Of a DNA stretch of 64,000 nt, positions 1 to 64,000 are shown piece by piece. Source of the stretch: Halocaridina rubra (taxonomy: Eukaryota > Arthropoda > Malacostraca > Decapoda > Atyidae); assembly GCA_037179515.1 (NCBI GenBank), contig JAXCGZ010000084.1, positions 92,501 through 156,500 on the forward strand. Reading direction: 5' to 3'. The translations under genes and the position numbers were made by a program. The notes under the pieces are model-generated. The model had not been told where the DNA came from. It worked only from the letters and a program-made list of their open reading frames with translations, and did no database searches. Numbering within the stretch: the first letter of the stretch is position 1; each line of letters begins with the position of its first letter.

Positions 1-189
1 TAAGAAAGGCATTGAGAATGAATAATGGAAGACAGAGGATATTCAACTCTTCGCTCGGTTAAAAACCCATTATCACCATAATAGATTTCCTTACATACAG
101 ACAGTAAAACAAGTAAGAGCATAGAAGGGAATCATGTTGATAACAATCCATTTTCATTTATGTAACTTCAAAAACAGCAGTCACATCCT

Positions 190-720
190 GGCTGGAATAC
201 AATATCCAGGCGTGGGATCCATCACCCGTCGAGATATTAATAAGCTTGAACAAGTTCAACGCCACGCCACAAAGTTAGTCTCTGAACTATCTGAAATACC
301 ATATGAGGAGAGGCTGACCCGTCTTGGACTTACCACACTGGAGGAAAGAAGAATACGGGGCGACATGATCCAAGCTTATAAAATACTCCACTGTATAGAC
401 TCAGGCAAAGGTGGTCACTTTCTGCAACTTGCAGCAGCAGAGGACAGGCCAAATACCAGAGGACATAGCCTGAAGCTTGTAAAACCCGGACACAGAACCA
501 CCAAGAGGAACAGTTTCTTTAATTCAAGAACTCTAAACCACTGGAATAGTCTCCCTGATGACATTGTCATGAGCCAGAGTGCTAATTCATTCAAACTCTC
601 ATCCGACAAGTATGTTGAGACTGAAGGATGGAGAAGAGGGACTCTCCATGAGCACTGACTCCTATGCCTCTTTATTTATCATTAGGTAAGCAATCATTAA
701 GTAAGCAATCATGGTTCCAT
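190..720 (+). mobile_element. CR1/Jockey-group LINE, 3' fragment
   Basis: The 3' part of a non-LTR retrotransposon. It is open from 134 to 658 and encodes the C-terminal tail that follows the reverse transcriptase domain. Diagnostic phrases are LEQVQRHATKLV, YEERLTRLGL, RIRGDMIQAYKILH and NTRGHSLKL, which recur in the copies at 2.6 and 33 kb with many substitutions, so this is a diverged relative. After the stop at 658 the 3' tail carries a short repeated motif (AAGCAATCATTA, 680-712) like the TAATCA tails of those copies. No endonuclease or RT core is present, so it is 5'-truncated and not functional. Clade assignment rests on motif resemblance only. Confidence 0.75.
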
Positions 721-849
721 ACTGATATGCAACCCTTTAAATTCAAAATTATTCATTATTGCTGTATATATTAAGATATATACATTGCATCAGAAAGAAC
801 TGCATCATTTACAGTCTCAAAACATCATGCCTCAAATAATTTTGTAGAA

Positions 850-1152
850 GGGAGTGTATAGAGAGAGCTTATCCAATAGAGGTAACTATTTCTTTGCCAG
901 AAATAAATTTTTGCCAAAGGATTCTTGAAGACTTTATATTAAAGCTTTCGAAAGTCGCGATCGTCAATGGTAAGGCATCTTCTTTTTCCAAGAGAGTTAT
1001 AGTCATCTGTGTTAATTATCTGGTTGATAATGTAGGTTCGTGGCATTCGAAAACTTGTAAAAAGTTTTCAGGAAACTTTTGCCAAAAAAAAAAAAAATTC
1101 TGGCAAAGAGACTTGTTGCCTCTATGGGGGAAGCTCTCTCTTTACACTCTCC
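850..1152. mobile_element. Foldback/MITE-like element with ~80-bp terminal inverted repeats
   Basis: The left arm (850-930) begins GGGAGTGTATAGAGAGAGCT. The reverse complement of the right arm (1070-1152) begins GGAGAGTGTAAAGAGAGAGC. Both arms continue through a shared ATAGAGG block and a TCTTTGCCAGAA block. The inner parts are also loosely complementary, so almost the whole 300 bp could fold back. No coding potential. I could not define a clear target-site duplication, so the superfamily is unknown. Confidence 0.7.
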
Positions 1153-1222
1153 TCAACAGAGATATTTGATGCATTGTGTTTTGAGATTTCTGTAAATTAT
1201 GCAGGCCTTTCCGATACTATGT

Positions 1223-1324
<102 letters not shown>

Positions 1325-1521
1325 GGATCGACTGTATATCCTGTAATTACTTATGCAAAATAAAAAATAATATCGCAGGATTAATAGCGCGTTCATTCAC
1401 TTTAGTTAGCAATTGATCTACCCAATTTCATAATGAAAAGGACAAATCAAAGAGTCATATTTTTTTTTTACAATTGTTGTAAGCGGTAAAGCAAAAAATA
1501 GAATTACAGTAACACAACTTG

Positions 1522-1668
1522 CAAGCCCATCAAAGAGAATAATAAATTCGGACTATCTGGTACAGTGTAGCAAGCCCATCAAAGAGAATAATAAATTCGG
1601 GCTATCTGGTACAGTGTAGCAAGCCCATCAAAGAGAATAATAAATTCCGACTATCTGGTACAGTGTAG
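1522..1668. repeat. Three direct tandem copies of a 49-bp unit
   Basis: Units at 1522-1570, 1571-1619 and 1620-1668, each starting CAAGCCCATCAAAGAGAATA and ending GGTACAGTGTAG. They differ at only one or two positions, so the duplication is recent. Confidence 0.95.
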
Positions 1669-2271
<603 letters not shown>

Positions 2272-2396
2272 TGTAGTATTAGAGAGGCTTGCATGATCTA
2301 TTTGAGGCATGGCATGATGTTTTGCTACGAGTAGATTATGCAATTTTCTCTGATGCTAGTCTCATCTGTTATGCATCTAGATACTCGTTCTCTCTT

Positions 2397-2399
2397 TAT

Positions 2400-2489
<90 letters not shown>
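2397..2489. repeat. (AT)n microsatellite
   Basis: AT tract with one phase slip near 2410. It lies about 130 bp before the first recognisable LINE sequence. Confidence 0.97.
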
Positions 2490-2492
<3 letters not shown>

Positions 2493-2614
2493 CGATACAG
2501 AACACAAGAAAAGATGGTAACGATAAAAAACTTGTTGCAAAAGGCCAGAAAGAAGAAGAGAAGAAAAATTTTCATTTTGGAGTTCTTCCAGACAAAGGGG
2601 AGATAAAAAAGATA

Positions 2615-3136
2615 ATGAAAGAAGAGGAAAGTCATATAGGTACTATTGAAGTCATGAACTCAGTTGTTAACATGGCACGGGAGAGAAAATGGAGAATTTT
2701 TGTTATGGAAGATTTTAATCATAAAGAGATAGACTGGATAAATCTTGACCAACACAGTGGTGAGGACTCATTCGGGACAAGATTCCTAGATTGCATACAA
2801 GGGAATTTCCTACACCAACATGTACTGGAACCAACGAGGGCCGGGGGTGGGGATGAGCCATCGCTACTTTATCTAATAATCGCAGAAAATGTGTTGGATA
2901 TTGAAAAAATTTTGTATGAACCACCAATTGGAAAGAGTGACCACAGTGTGTTGTTGATGAAGAATATCATTGAAGATGTTCTGCCTGAGAGTAGAGGCAC
3001 TGAGGACACGAGGAGGAACTATGCAAAAGGAGATTACATCAAAATGAATGATGCAGTATTGACTGGAGGATCTTATTTTACAACACATATGTACAAGAAA
3101 TGTACGACGTCGTTTGTGAGAAATATGGGAAGATAG
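2615..3136 (+). pseudogene. LINE endonuclease domain remnant
   Basis: Partial endonuclease/exonuclease/phosphatase-type domain that would nick the target site. MEDFNHKEIDW stands where CR1 and Jockey elements usually have a GDFN motif, so the usual G is replaced by E. The C-terminal GKSDH motif is kept. The N-terminal half is missing and the frame is lost after 3136. Confidence 0.75.
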
Positions 3137-3140
3137 TAGA

Positions 3141-4447
3141 TTGCTACATACCTGTCACCAAAGTAGGTGTAATTCATGCCAGAGAGGAATGGTTGATAAT
3201 GAGTGTAAAAGAGATAAGGAGTGGAGAGACAAATGCTGGAAAAGGTATAGGAGGAGAAAAAGCATAAATGCCTGGCAGACTTGTTATAGAGCAAGAAATG
3301 ATTACCTAAGTAAAAGAAGAGAAGCAGAGAGAGACTATGGAAGGGACATCACCAGGAAGGCTAAAGAAAATCCCAAGCTTTTCCACAGCTTTATCAGAGG
3401 AAAACTGAAGGTAAAAGAACAGGTTTTAAAGCTGAAGATAGCGGATGGAAGCATCACTGAGACGTATGAAGAGATCTGCAAAGAATTGAACAAGGAGTTT
3501 CAGTCAGTATTTACAGTAGAAAATACCCCACCCCCTCAGATTGCAGTGATAGAAGCTCAAGGGCCGGTATTAGAGAACATCAACCTTTCAGCCACGGAGG
3601 TATGCAAAACGCTGATGGAGATAGATGTCCATAAAGCTACAGGTCCTGATGATATATCCCCTCATGTACTTAAAAAATGTGCACACTCAATATCAGTGGC
3701 ACTAAGTATCATGTTTAAAAACTCACTGGAGTCAGGGGAGATTCCAAGATGCTGGAACAAGCAAACGTGATACCTATCTCAAAAGGGAAGGAGGGATACG
3801 GCTCTAAACTATAGACCAGTTTCCTTGACCAGTATAGTTTGCAAAGTTATGGAGAAACTACTAAGGAAACATATCTCTCTTCACTTGGAATCCTTCAACT
3901 TTTTGTCAGTGAGACAACATGGCTTCAGAGAAGGTAGATCAACAGTAACAAACTTATTATAATTTTATGATGAGGTAAGCCGAATCTTACAGGAAAGAGA
4001 GGGCTGGGCAGATTGCATATTCCTAGACTTCCAGAAAGCATTGACACTGTTCCACACGGGAGACCTATTAGAAAGCTGCAAGCAATGGCTAGAATAGGTG
4101 GAAATGTTTTGGAATGAACAAAAACTTACTTAGAAGGAAGGGAATAGTGGGTTAGAGTAAGTCACTCAGTGTCTGAATGGAGAAGAGTTAGTAGTGGAGT
4201 TCCACAGGGTTCAGTTTTAGGGCCACTTTTGTTCCTTGAATATGTAAATGACCTACCAGAGTCTGTAAATTCATTCATTAATATGTTTGCAGATGATGCA
4301 AAGATTGTGAAGAAAGTAAGAAACGAGATCAATGGTAGAGAACTTCAGGAAGATCTAAATAGTCTGCATGAGTGGTCAGAAAAGAGGCTAATTTTTTTTT
4401 TTTTTTTTTACGATTGTGACACCAGGACGGGCCAAAAAAAAAAATAG
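3141..4447 (+). pseudogene. LINE reverse transcriptase remnant
   Basis: Continues the same element in a shifted frame. It has a linker rich in K/E/R, the pre-finger motif HKATGPDDISPHVLKK, then after a frameshift near 3770 ALNYRPVSLTS, GVPQGSVLGPLLF and FADDAKIVKK. A stop stands at 3961 and others near 4095 and 4116. The C-terminal part is cut by the SINE-like insertion. Confidence 0.8.
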
Positions 4448-4655
4448 TAAAATAAAACAGCCCTCATCGGGCCTGGGAACGAAGAAGACAAAAAGTAAAG
4501 AGAAACAGAGATGGAGAGTGTAATGACTTGTCAGATGTGAAGGGATAAAAAAAGATGTATAATGAATATCCGAGAATATTCAGTGTAGCTGTAGGCATAG
4601 AAAAAGAACCGTAACTGAAGGAAGACTTAACATCGAACTGTCCTGGACCGACCTA
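4391..4655 (-). mobile_element. SINE-like repeat copy a
   Basis: A poly-T run followed by GATTGTGACACCAGGACGGG, then CCTCATCGGGCCTGGG, AGAGAAACAGAGATGG, CTTGTCAGATGTGAAGGG and AACTGAAGGAAGACTTAACA. Read on the minus strand it is a short element with an A-tail. It lies inside the LINE RT sequence, so it inserted later. Four other copies are at 22.7, 25.6, 38.5 and 59.1 kb. Confidence 0.85.
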
Positions 4656-5400
4656 TTTAAGTTCAATCAATACTTCAAAATGTAAGATAATGAGAATGAG
4701 TCCAAGTGCAAGAAGGCCCAAGCTTGACTATTCGGGACAGAAAATGAGAGAGATCTAGGAGTAAACATACTGGCAGATTTGTCTCCGGAAATACATATAA
4801 ATGGCATAGTAAGAGCAGCATATGTTTTCTTATGAGATGTAAGGATAGCCTTCACACACATGGACAAGGAAATGTTCAGAAATATTTATGTAACCTATGT
4901 GAGGCCAAAGCTTGAATATGCAGCCCCCTTTTGGAAAAAGCACTTATCTAAGCTTGAAAAAGTTCAAAGACATTCCACGAAAATGGTGCCAGAAATACGC
5001 AATCTTAGTTATGATGAAAGGCTGAGGGAATTAGACTTAACATCACTCGAAGCTAGAAGATTGAGGGGGATATGGTGACAGTCTTTAAATTCCTTCAAGG
5101 TTAGGAAAGAGTGATTAGGGATCAATATTTTGATATGGCTGGCTCTAGAACTAGAGGTCATAGTTTGAAGCTTGGTAAGAAAACTTCTTTGCAGGATGTA
5201 AGGAAATACTTTTTCATTGTAAGAGTAGTTGATAATTGGAATTGGCTAAGCGAGGAGGTAGTTAAAACTATCTCAATCCATAGTTTTAAGGACAGGTATG
5301 ATAAGGATCACTAAGTACAAAATGGAACCGATGAGGAGACGGGAAGATACGAGCTTTGGGCTCTTTCCCGTAAACACAATTAAGTAATCACGATTAGGTA

Positions 5401-6290
<890 letters not shown>

Positions 6291-6490
6291 CCATAATCAC
6301 CTAATTGTGCTTACCGGAAAGACCCCTATGCTCTTAGCTCCCCGTCCTCTGGTCTGTTCCACATTTATACTCTGTGATACTTATCTGTTCTTAAAACTAT
6401 GAATGCAGTCAGCATTAGCTACTTCCTCGCCTAGCGAATTCCACCCATCAACTATATCGTTTGTCCAAGATGCATCCTTTTGAATTGCCA
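6291..6490 (-). mobile_element. CR1-group LINE 3' end fragment
   Basis: Reverse complement of the last roughly 200 bp of the LINE family at 5.2-5.4 kb. TAATCACCTAATTGTGCTTA matches the inverted 3' tail, followed by CTAGCGAATTCCA from the inverted LSEE coding region. Diverged and non-coding. Confidence 0.7.
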
Positions 6491-7627
6491 GTTCTTGAAT
6501 ACAATCCGTATGGATTTTTATGAGAGTCAAATGTATATGGGGCTTATTTCCATTGAAAACTACCTCACCCTAAATGGGGAGAGTGTGGCCCCTCCTGCCA
6601 GTGCTGGATAACACCATATGTCATAAGGTCGGATAGGATAGATTCAGTTGTATTTTGGTTGCTTCTCCATTCAGGATACCCTAGACTTTATAGTTCCTAC
6701 CTTCCAGAGAAAAGAAGGTACTTTATTTTACTATTACACCCGTTTCATCTCAAGCTATTTCATTCTGTTTAAGTTGGTATCGATATTGTAAGATTTCTTG
6801 TTGTTGTGTTTGGGTTTTGGACGAATCAGACCTAAATCATCCTAAATTACTCGTCTTAAGGAAAGGCTAGATTCATATAGAGTAGCTTAAGTTAGGAATA
6901 GTTTCCGATGGGCTGGAAGGTCAGATTAAAAAAAAAAAAAAAAAAAAAAGATTTCTAAGGGGGCGACGTATGGAATCGTAAAAAGTATTCTGAAGAATGT
7001 GATTTTCCTGAAAACGACTCATTTCTGTTGAAAATACTGCTCAAATTCGTTTGAATGAAGTCAAAAGACTTTTAGGATAAATGTACTGTAATAATGAACT
7101 CTAAATAAAAGCAGAATTATTTATAAAAAATTACCAAAGTCTAGAGAGCCTGAAATTCATGACCTACATCTCATATTGTATATAGTATATCCCTCCTTTA
7201 CAGACTCAATACTCTTTGAATTTGAGTACAGAGTTCTGGTTAAGATTCTTTTTATGCACCCCTTCAAGTTTTGAACTAAATTATTTTTGTCTGATAAGTT
7301 TTGATGTGTTTTGGATTAATCTTAAAATTATTTTTTTCGGAATTCACTATTTTCTGTGTTAGGGCAATACTGGTGAGCGGCGGTGGCTATTTGAATAACC
7401 TAATCTATCAATGGTTACCTAATAAATCTAACCCAGCTGACCTATCCTAACTGAAATTTGAAGGTTTACATATGGGTGTTTATTCAGAAGGGGCACATTT
7501 CAGGAAGTGGTGGTAATACTGATTTCTCGGGTAAGCTATGAAAGGGGTGCATAATTGAATCTTTGCCAAATATATTGCCCAAATGCGTTTCAGTCAAGCC
7601 AAAATGCTTTTTCTCCTTCTTCTTCTT
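6491..7627. other. Intergenic DNA, no gene recognised
   Basis: Contains an A20 run near 6930. No coding signal or known repeat recognised. Confidence 0.5.
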
Positions 7628-7647
7628 CTTAATTATTATTATTATTA

Positions 7648-7687
<40 letters not shown>

Positions 7688-7688
7688 T
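7628..7688. repeat. (ATT)n microsatellite
   Basis: ATT trinucleotide tract with a small interruption. It directly precedes the LINE fragment. Confidence 0.97.
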
Positions 7689-7689
7689 A

Positions 7690-8257
7690 GTAGCATAGAT
7701 GTTTTTTTGGTTGTTAATGGCACAACCGTAGAAAAAAAGGGATCTAAGTTCAAGTACTTGGAGTCCATAGTGGAGGCATGGATCAAGAAGTGAGACATCG
7801 AATTCAGGCAGGATGGAATTACTGGAGGTCTGCAGCTGGTGTTCTCTGTGACAAGAAGGTACCACTGAGATTGAAGGGAAAGTTTCATAGGACCGTTGTA
7901 AGACCAGCTATGTTATATGGAACAGAAACAGCAAGTATGAGGAAGACAGAGGAGAAGGGGATGGATGTAGCGGAGATGAGAATGTTGAGGTGGATGTCTG
8001 GAGTAACAAGGAAGGATAGAATTAGGAATGAGTATGTAAGAGGATTGACAAAGGTAGTTGAATTATCAAAGAAAATACAGGAGGGAAGGCTTAGATGGTA
8101 TGGACACCTGTTACGACGGGACGAACTTCATGTTGGAAAACATACAATGGAGATGGAAGTTCGGGGTAGAAGGAGGAGAGGAAGCTCATTCACAATGGCG
8201 ACCACATATAAAAATGGGTTAAAGCTGAGAAGAAGAAGAAGAAGTAAAGATAAATAA
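7690..8257 (+). mobile_element. RTE-like LINE, C-terminal fragment
   Basis: Codes for the post-RT region of an RTE-type non-LTR element: SKFKYLES (7746 onward, different frame), then MDQEVRHRIQAGW, VVRPAMLYGTETASM, MRMLRWMSGVTRKDRIRNEY and GRLRWYGHLLRR. A frameshift near 7780 separates the first phrase from the rest. A stop at 8255 ends it shortly after the R-rich segment. The RT catalytic core is absent. The family differs from the RTE-like copies at 17 and 28 kb. Confidence 0.8.
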
Positions 8258-8590
8258 CCTCAGGGTCCTTTAGGGTTAATCATCTTTACAAGACAAGTCT
8301 TGGGGTTCGTCATATTTACAAGGTAGTTATAAGGGTTATTTGTATTCACAAGGTAATTATTAGTTGTTTTTCCTTTTACTTGCATTTATGTATTTGTGTG
8401 AATAAAAGTTCGGTATTCTTACTTTTGTTATTTATTCCTACATGATTTCAATTGGTTCTTGTAAAGACAAACAACGGGTTATTCAACTTTACAAGTTTAA
8501 TTACGGATTATTTAAGTTTACAAATTTGAATACGAGGCTATTCAACTTTACATGGGGTTGTGGGGGTTATTTATCTTTACATTATCCGAA
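8258..8590. repeat. Degenerate ~30-bp tandem repeats
   Basis: About seven diverged units around the theme GGGTTATTCAACTTTACAAG (for example near 8273, 8303, 8333, 8477, 8510, 8540 and 8567), with a non-repetitive stretch in the middle. They may be the 3' UTR of the adjacent LINE or a small minisatellite. Confidence 0.55.
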
Positions 8591-8786
8591 AAAAAATTGT
8601 GATTAGCTCTATAGCTTATGATCTAGGCATTAATTTTAAAGCCTGTAAGTTCGAGCTAGCTCTTGTGGTGATATACATTAATGAAGATTTATTTCCTCTA
8701 TGGAGAAGTTTATAGTTAAAGCTTTGTTAATAGTGTAGCTTTAAGGTAAAAGCTTCAGCCAACTCACTGATATATTTTTTTTACAG
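8591..8786 (+). promoter_or_regulatory. Region directly 5' of ATR exon 1
   Basis: A T-rich tract ending TTTTTTTTACAG (8786) looks like a splice acceptor in front of the exon carrying the ATG. If so, a non-coding 5' UTR exon and the promoter lie further upstream. I see no confident TATA box or initiator. Confidence 0.4.
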
Positions 8787-8844
8787 ATATCTGGTAGTCT
8801 AGAAGTGTGCTGACATAAAGGAGTACATTTATAATGCCGATAAT

Positions 8845-61761
<52,917 letters not shown>

Positions 61762-62189
61762 GTAATTATTTTCTTTACTGAAACACCTTACTTAGTTAAA
61801 TGATATATAGTTGGATCATCAAGGAAATATTCAGCTCAACTCTCTGAGGTCATTTTTACTGCTCAGGTCGTTTGAAATGCCGCTTCTGGAATATGCTTTA
61901 TCCAGCCATGTTTAAGTAAACATTTGTAGTCTTCTTCTCTTGTAGTCTAAATATGAAAATCTGTTAAAATCAAATATCATCTTCATGTGAGCTTTCTAAC
62001 AAATATTTAGATTATCATAACTAATAAAATATGTTTGAAGGAGATGTAAGGATCAGCTTGTTCATTGTAAGATGCTTTACAATGCTAGTGTACATAATCA
62101 TAAGACTGTATTTCATGTACACTCACCTTATTAACAAAAATGGTATATTGGGAGGGTTGCATGTAATACTTTCTTCATTTAATTAGTTC

Positions 62190-62385
62190 AATTACACAAC
62201 GGCATCGCCATGGCAAAGTGATGGCGTCTGCGACATTGAGGCGTTAGGTCGAGAGTTTGCGTCCTGCCTTGATCTGAAGTTAGCAAGAGCATGCACTCAT
62301 GGTAGCGATTACACCTGCGAAAACCAAAGTCCTTTAGAAGGCACCGTCCTAGCCCTCAGCAGAAAAGGGAATCCTTGACAAATGA
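62190..62385 (+). mobile_element. tRNA-derived SINE, copy 3 (degraded)
   Basis: ATCGCCATGGCAAAGTGATG with a damaged A box, then TTAGGTCGAGAGTTTGCGTC (B box damaged), AGCAAGAGCATGCACTCATG and TAGCCCTCAGCAGAAAAGGG. Older than the copies at 57.9-58.3 kb and without a tail. Confidence 0.85.
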
Positions 62386-62599
62386 ATCGCATGTGACCTC
62401 ACTTGTTGCTAAAACTTCAGAACGCATCTCACCAAATATAGTTCAGTAACCCCGTGCTATATTATGGTTCACCTATCGCGAATTCAGTGCATCGCGTTTT
62501 TTTTTGGCGAGTTTTTTTTTCTGAGTATATGCAAAAATATTAAAATCTTAAATTTTTTTTTTTTTTCAGAATTTTCATTATTTTATTGAAAAAAAAAAG

Positions 62600-63160
62600 C
62601 ATTATTTTATTGATAAAAAAAATTTATTTCACAGCCCAAGAATAATAAAACAGTAAGAAATAGTAAAAAAACATAAATTCAAACATATAACTCTGCACCA
62701 TAGAAAGTACTATACCGGTATAAGCATTTCGGAAAACGCAGAGGGGCGCACCTACGTGAGCTAGCATATATTAAAATTTCCAGTAGTTTCATTATTTTAT
62801 TGATAAAAAAACATATTTCTTAGCCTAAGAATAATAAAACAATAAAATATAGTAAAAAACATAACTACTCACAGTATTGCACCATGTAAAATACGACACC
62901 GGTATCAGTGTTTCGGAAAACGAAAAGGGTCGCACATACGTGAGCTAGTACATATTGAAATGTTCATTATTTTATTGATAAAAAAAGTATTTCCTAGCCT
63001 AAGAGTAATAAAACAGTAAAAAATAGTAAAAAACATAAATTTAAACATATAACTCACAGTATTGCACCATGTGAAATACTGTACGATAGCATACACTGTA
63101 TTGGCGTCTTGGAAAACACAAAGGCTCGCACCTATGTGAGATAGTTCATGGAATGCTATT
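62600..63160. repeat. Subterminal direct repeats of Tigger-A (5' side)
   Basis: Three units of about 175-190 bp, each with CTAAGAATAATAAAACARTAA, AACTCACAGTATTGCACCAT and CACCTACGTGAGCTAGCATA. They match, inverted, the array at 19384-20250. Confidence 0.9.
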
Positions 63161-63378
63161 AGCTGAAAGGGTGGGAGACGGCGAATTACAGAATTGTTTT
63201 TCTGTATGTTCTGTATCATGGGGTCTGATTGGCTTTTTGATTGAAGCTTGGTTTTCCCACCATCTTCCATTGTCTCGCCTCACTCGTTCAGTCTGACTCA
63301 CATATGCCCCGTTCGCATTGTGCTAATTAATACGTTGTGCTTGTGATTTATTTTATTCATGTATTTCAACCTTTGCAA

Positions 63379-64000
63379 TGCCTCCCAAGCGCCTTCCTCT
63401 TCTAAGGCTTCTGGTTGTGAGCCTAAGCGGCAAAGGAAGATGTTAACCATAACAGATAAGGTGAAACTGTTAGATATGCTGAAAGAAGGAAGAAGGTTTG
63501 CGGATGTTGGCTGCCATTTTGGCACATCAAAAAGGACAAGGCAAATATCAGAAAAACAGCTACTATTTCTTTTAGTAAAACAGCGAAGAGGGTCGTAACA
63601 CCCTGCAATAAGATAATAGTGCGGATGGAATCTTCTTTGGCCCTGTGGATTGCTGATTACAGAAACAAGAACATCAGCATTGACACCAATATCATACAAA
63701 CACAGGCGAAGAAGCTGTACGAGACATTCGCTGCACATGAACCCGACAACGACAGTGGCGACTGTGAGAAGGAGGAGAGAGAAGAAGATATTGACGACCC
63801 ACAACCAGGACCCTCAAGTGATTCTACCCCGAGGAAACAATCGTTTCTTGCAAGCAAGGGAAGGTTTGCCAAATTTCAAAAATGCTATGGCCTAAAGAGC
63901 GTTTCAATTTATGGCGAAGCTGCCTCTGCAGATACAGCTGCAGCTGAAGATTACGTGAACAACGACTTCAAGAAAATTATCGCTGAAGGTTAATGTGCTC
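63379..64000 (+). pseudogene. Tigger-A transposase, frameshifted and partial
   Basis: CENP-B-like N-terminus MPPK followed, after a frameshift near 63392, by PSSSKASGCEPKRQRKMLTI, TDKVKLLDMLKEGRRFADVG. A second frameshift near 63530 leads to TAKRVVTPCNKIIVRMESSL, then an intact stretch 63619-63992: ALWIADYRNKNISIDTNIIQ, an acidic linker (EKEEREEDIDDPQPGPSS), GRFAKFQKCYGLKSVSIYGE and AADTAAAEDYVNNDF-like helix. TAA near 63991 ends this frame, where the family continues to the DDE domain. Confidence 0.88.

Larger units (their letters stand above)
61762..64000 (+). other. ATR intron 30 (incomplete)
   Basis: No further exon is seen to the window end. Holds the third tRNA-SINE and a Tigger-A copy. 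Confidence 0.75.
62444..64000 (+). mobile_element. Tigger-A copy, running off the window
   Basis: Left end CAGTAACCCCGTGCTATATT, then TCACCTATCGCGAATTCAGT, the same start as the composite element at 22.63 kb. It has three subterminal repeats (about 62641, 62830 and 63005), a spacer homologous to 19256-19380, and a transposase beginning about 63379. The 3' half is outside the window. Confidence 0.9.

Noticed and set aside
63359..63598. A host gene for a CENP-B-like protein
   Set aside because: The frame starts within a Tigger-A terminal-repeat structure, is frameshifted twice, and an N-terminal copy lies in another Tigger-A at 19.1 kb.

Overview
This looks like nuclear DNA of an arthropod, most likely a decapod crustacean. 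The evidence is a vertebrate-like gene with about 30 short exons in large introns, very long AT, CT, GA and ATT microsatellites, several LINE families and many pogo/Tigger-like DNA transposons. The species cannot be fixed from the sequence, and decapod is an inference.

The only host gene I can support is on the + strand from about 8.8 to beyond 61.8 kb. It encodes ATR, the DNA-damage-checkpoint PI3K-like kinase (mei-41 in Drosophila, Mec1 in yeast). I assembled 30 coding exons from ORFs, splice sites and matching intron phases. They join without a break into 1603 codons starting MAENTSSED, and they follow human ATR as I recall it from its N-terminal HEAT solenoid through the UME region to the edge of the FAT domain. 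The FAT, kinase and FATC exons must lie to the right of the window.

Layout. 1-8.25 kb is intergenic: CR1/Jockey-group LINE remnants (0.19-0.72, 2.6-5.4 and a 3' scrap near 6.3), a foldback element (0.85-1.15), compound microsatellites and an RTE-like LINE tail (7.7-8.26). 8.26-8.8 kb is the region just 5' of ATR. Exons 1-8 lie in 8.8-17.0 kb. Intron 8 holds an RTE-like LINE (-), a Tigger-A transposon and another LINE remnant. Intron 11 holds a Tigger-A element filled with a 179-bp satellite-like array, a long AT tract and a MITE. Intron 12 holds the second RTE-like LINE (+). Intron 14 holds a 5'-truncated CR1-group LINE ending in CA/CT tracts. Introns 16-24 hold a 333-bp tandem duplication, a third Tigger-like family and paired GA tracts. 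Intron 25 holds a Tigger-B transposon with a Jockey-like LINE inserted in it. Intron 26 holds a nearly complete Jockey-like LINE (-), a second Tigger-B copy and two tandem tRNA-derived SINEs. Intron 29 holds a 346-bp MITE made from Tigger-B ends. Intron 30 holds a third tRNA-SINE and a Tigger-A copy cut by the window end.

Two patterns seem most worth following. First, Tigger-like elements of two families carry three or more direct repeats of roughly 165-190 bp between the 5' terminal inverted repeat and the transposase start. In one copy the repeats have expanded into a higher-order array that replaces the coding region. Second, a five-copy, roughly 300-bp SINE-like repeat ends with the same 3' tail as the Jockey-like LINE in the window, as expected of a LINE/SINE partnership. 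All transposon ORFs seen are damaged or truncated. No rRNA genes, functional tRNA genes, CRISPR arrays or bacterial features were seen.
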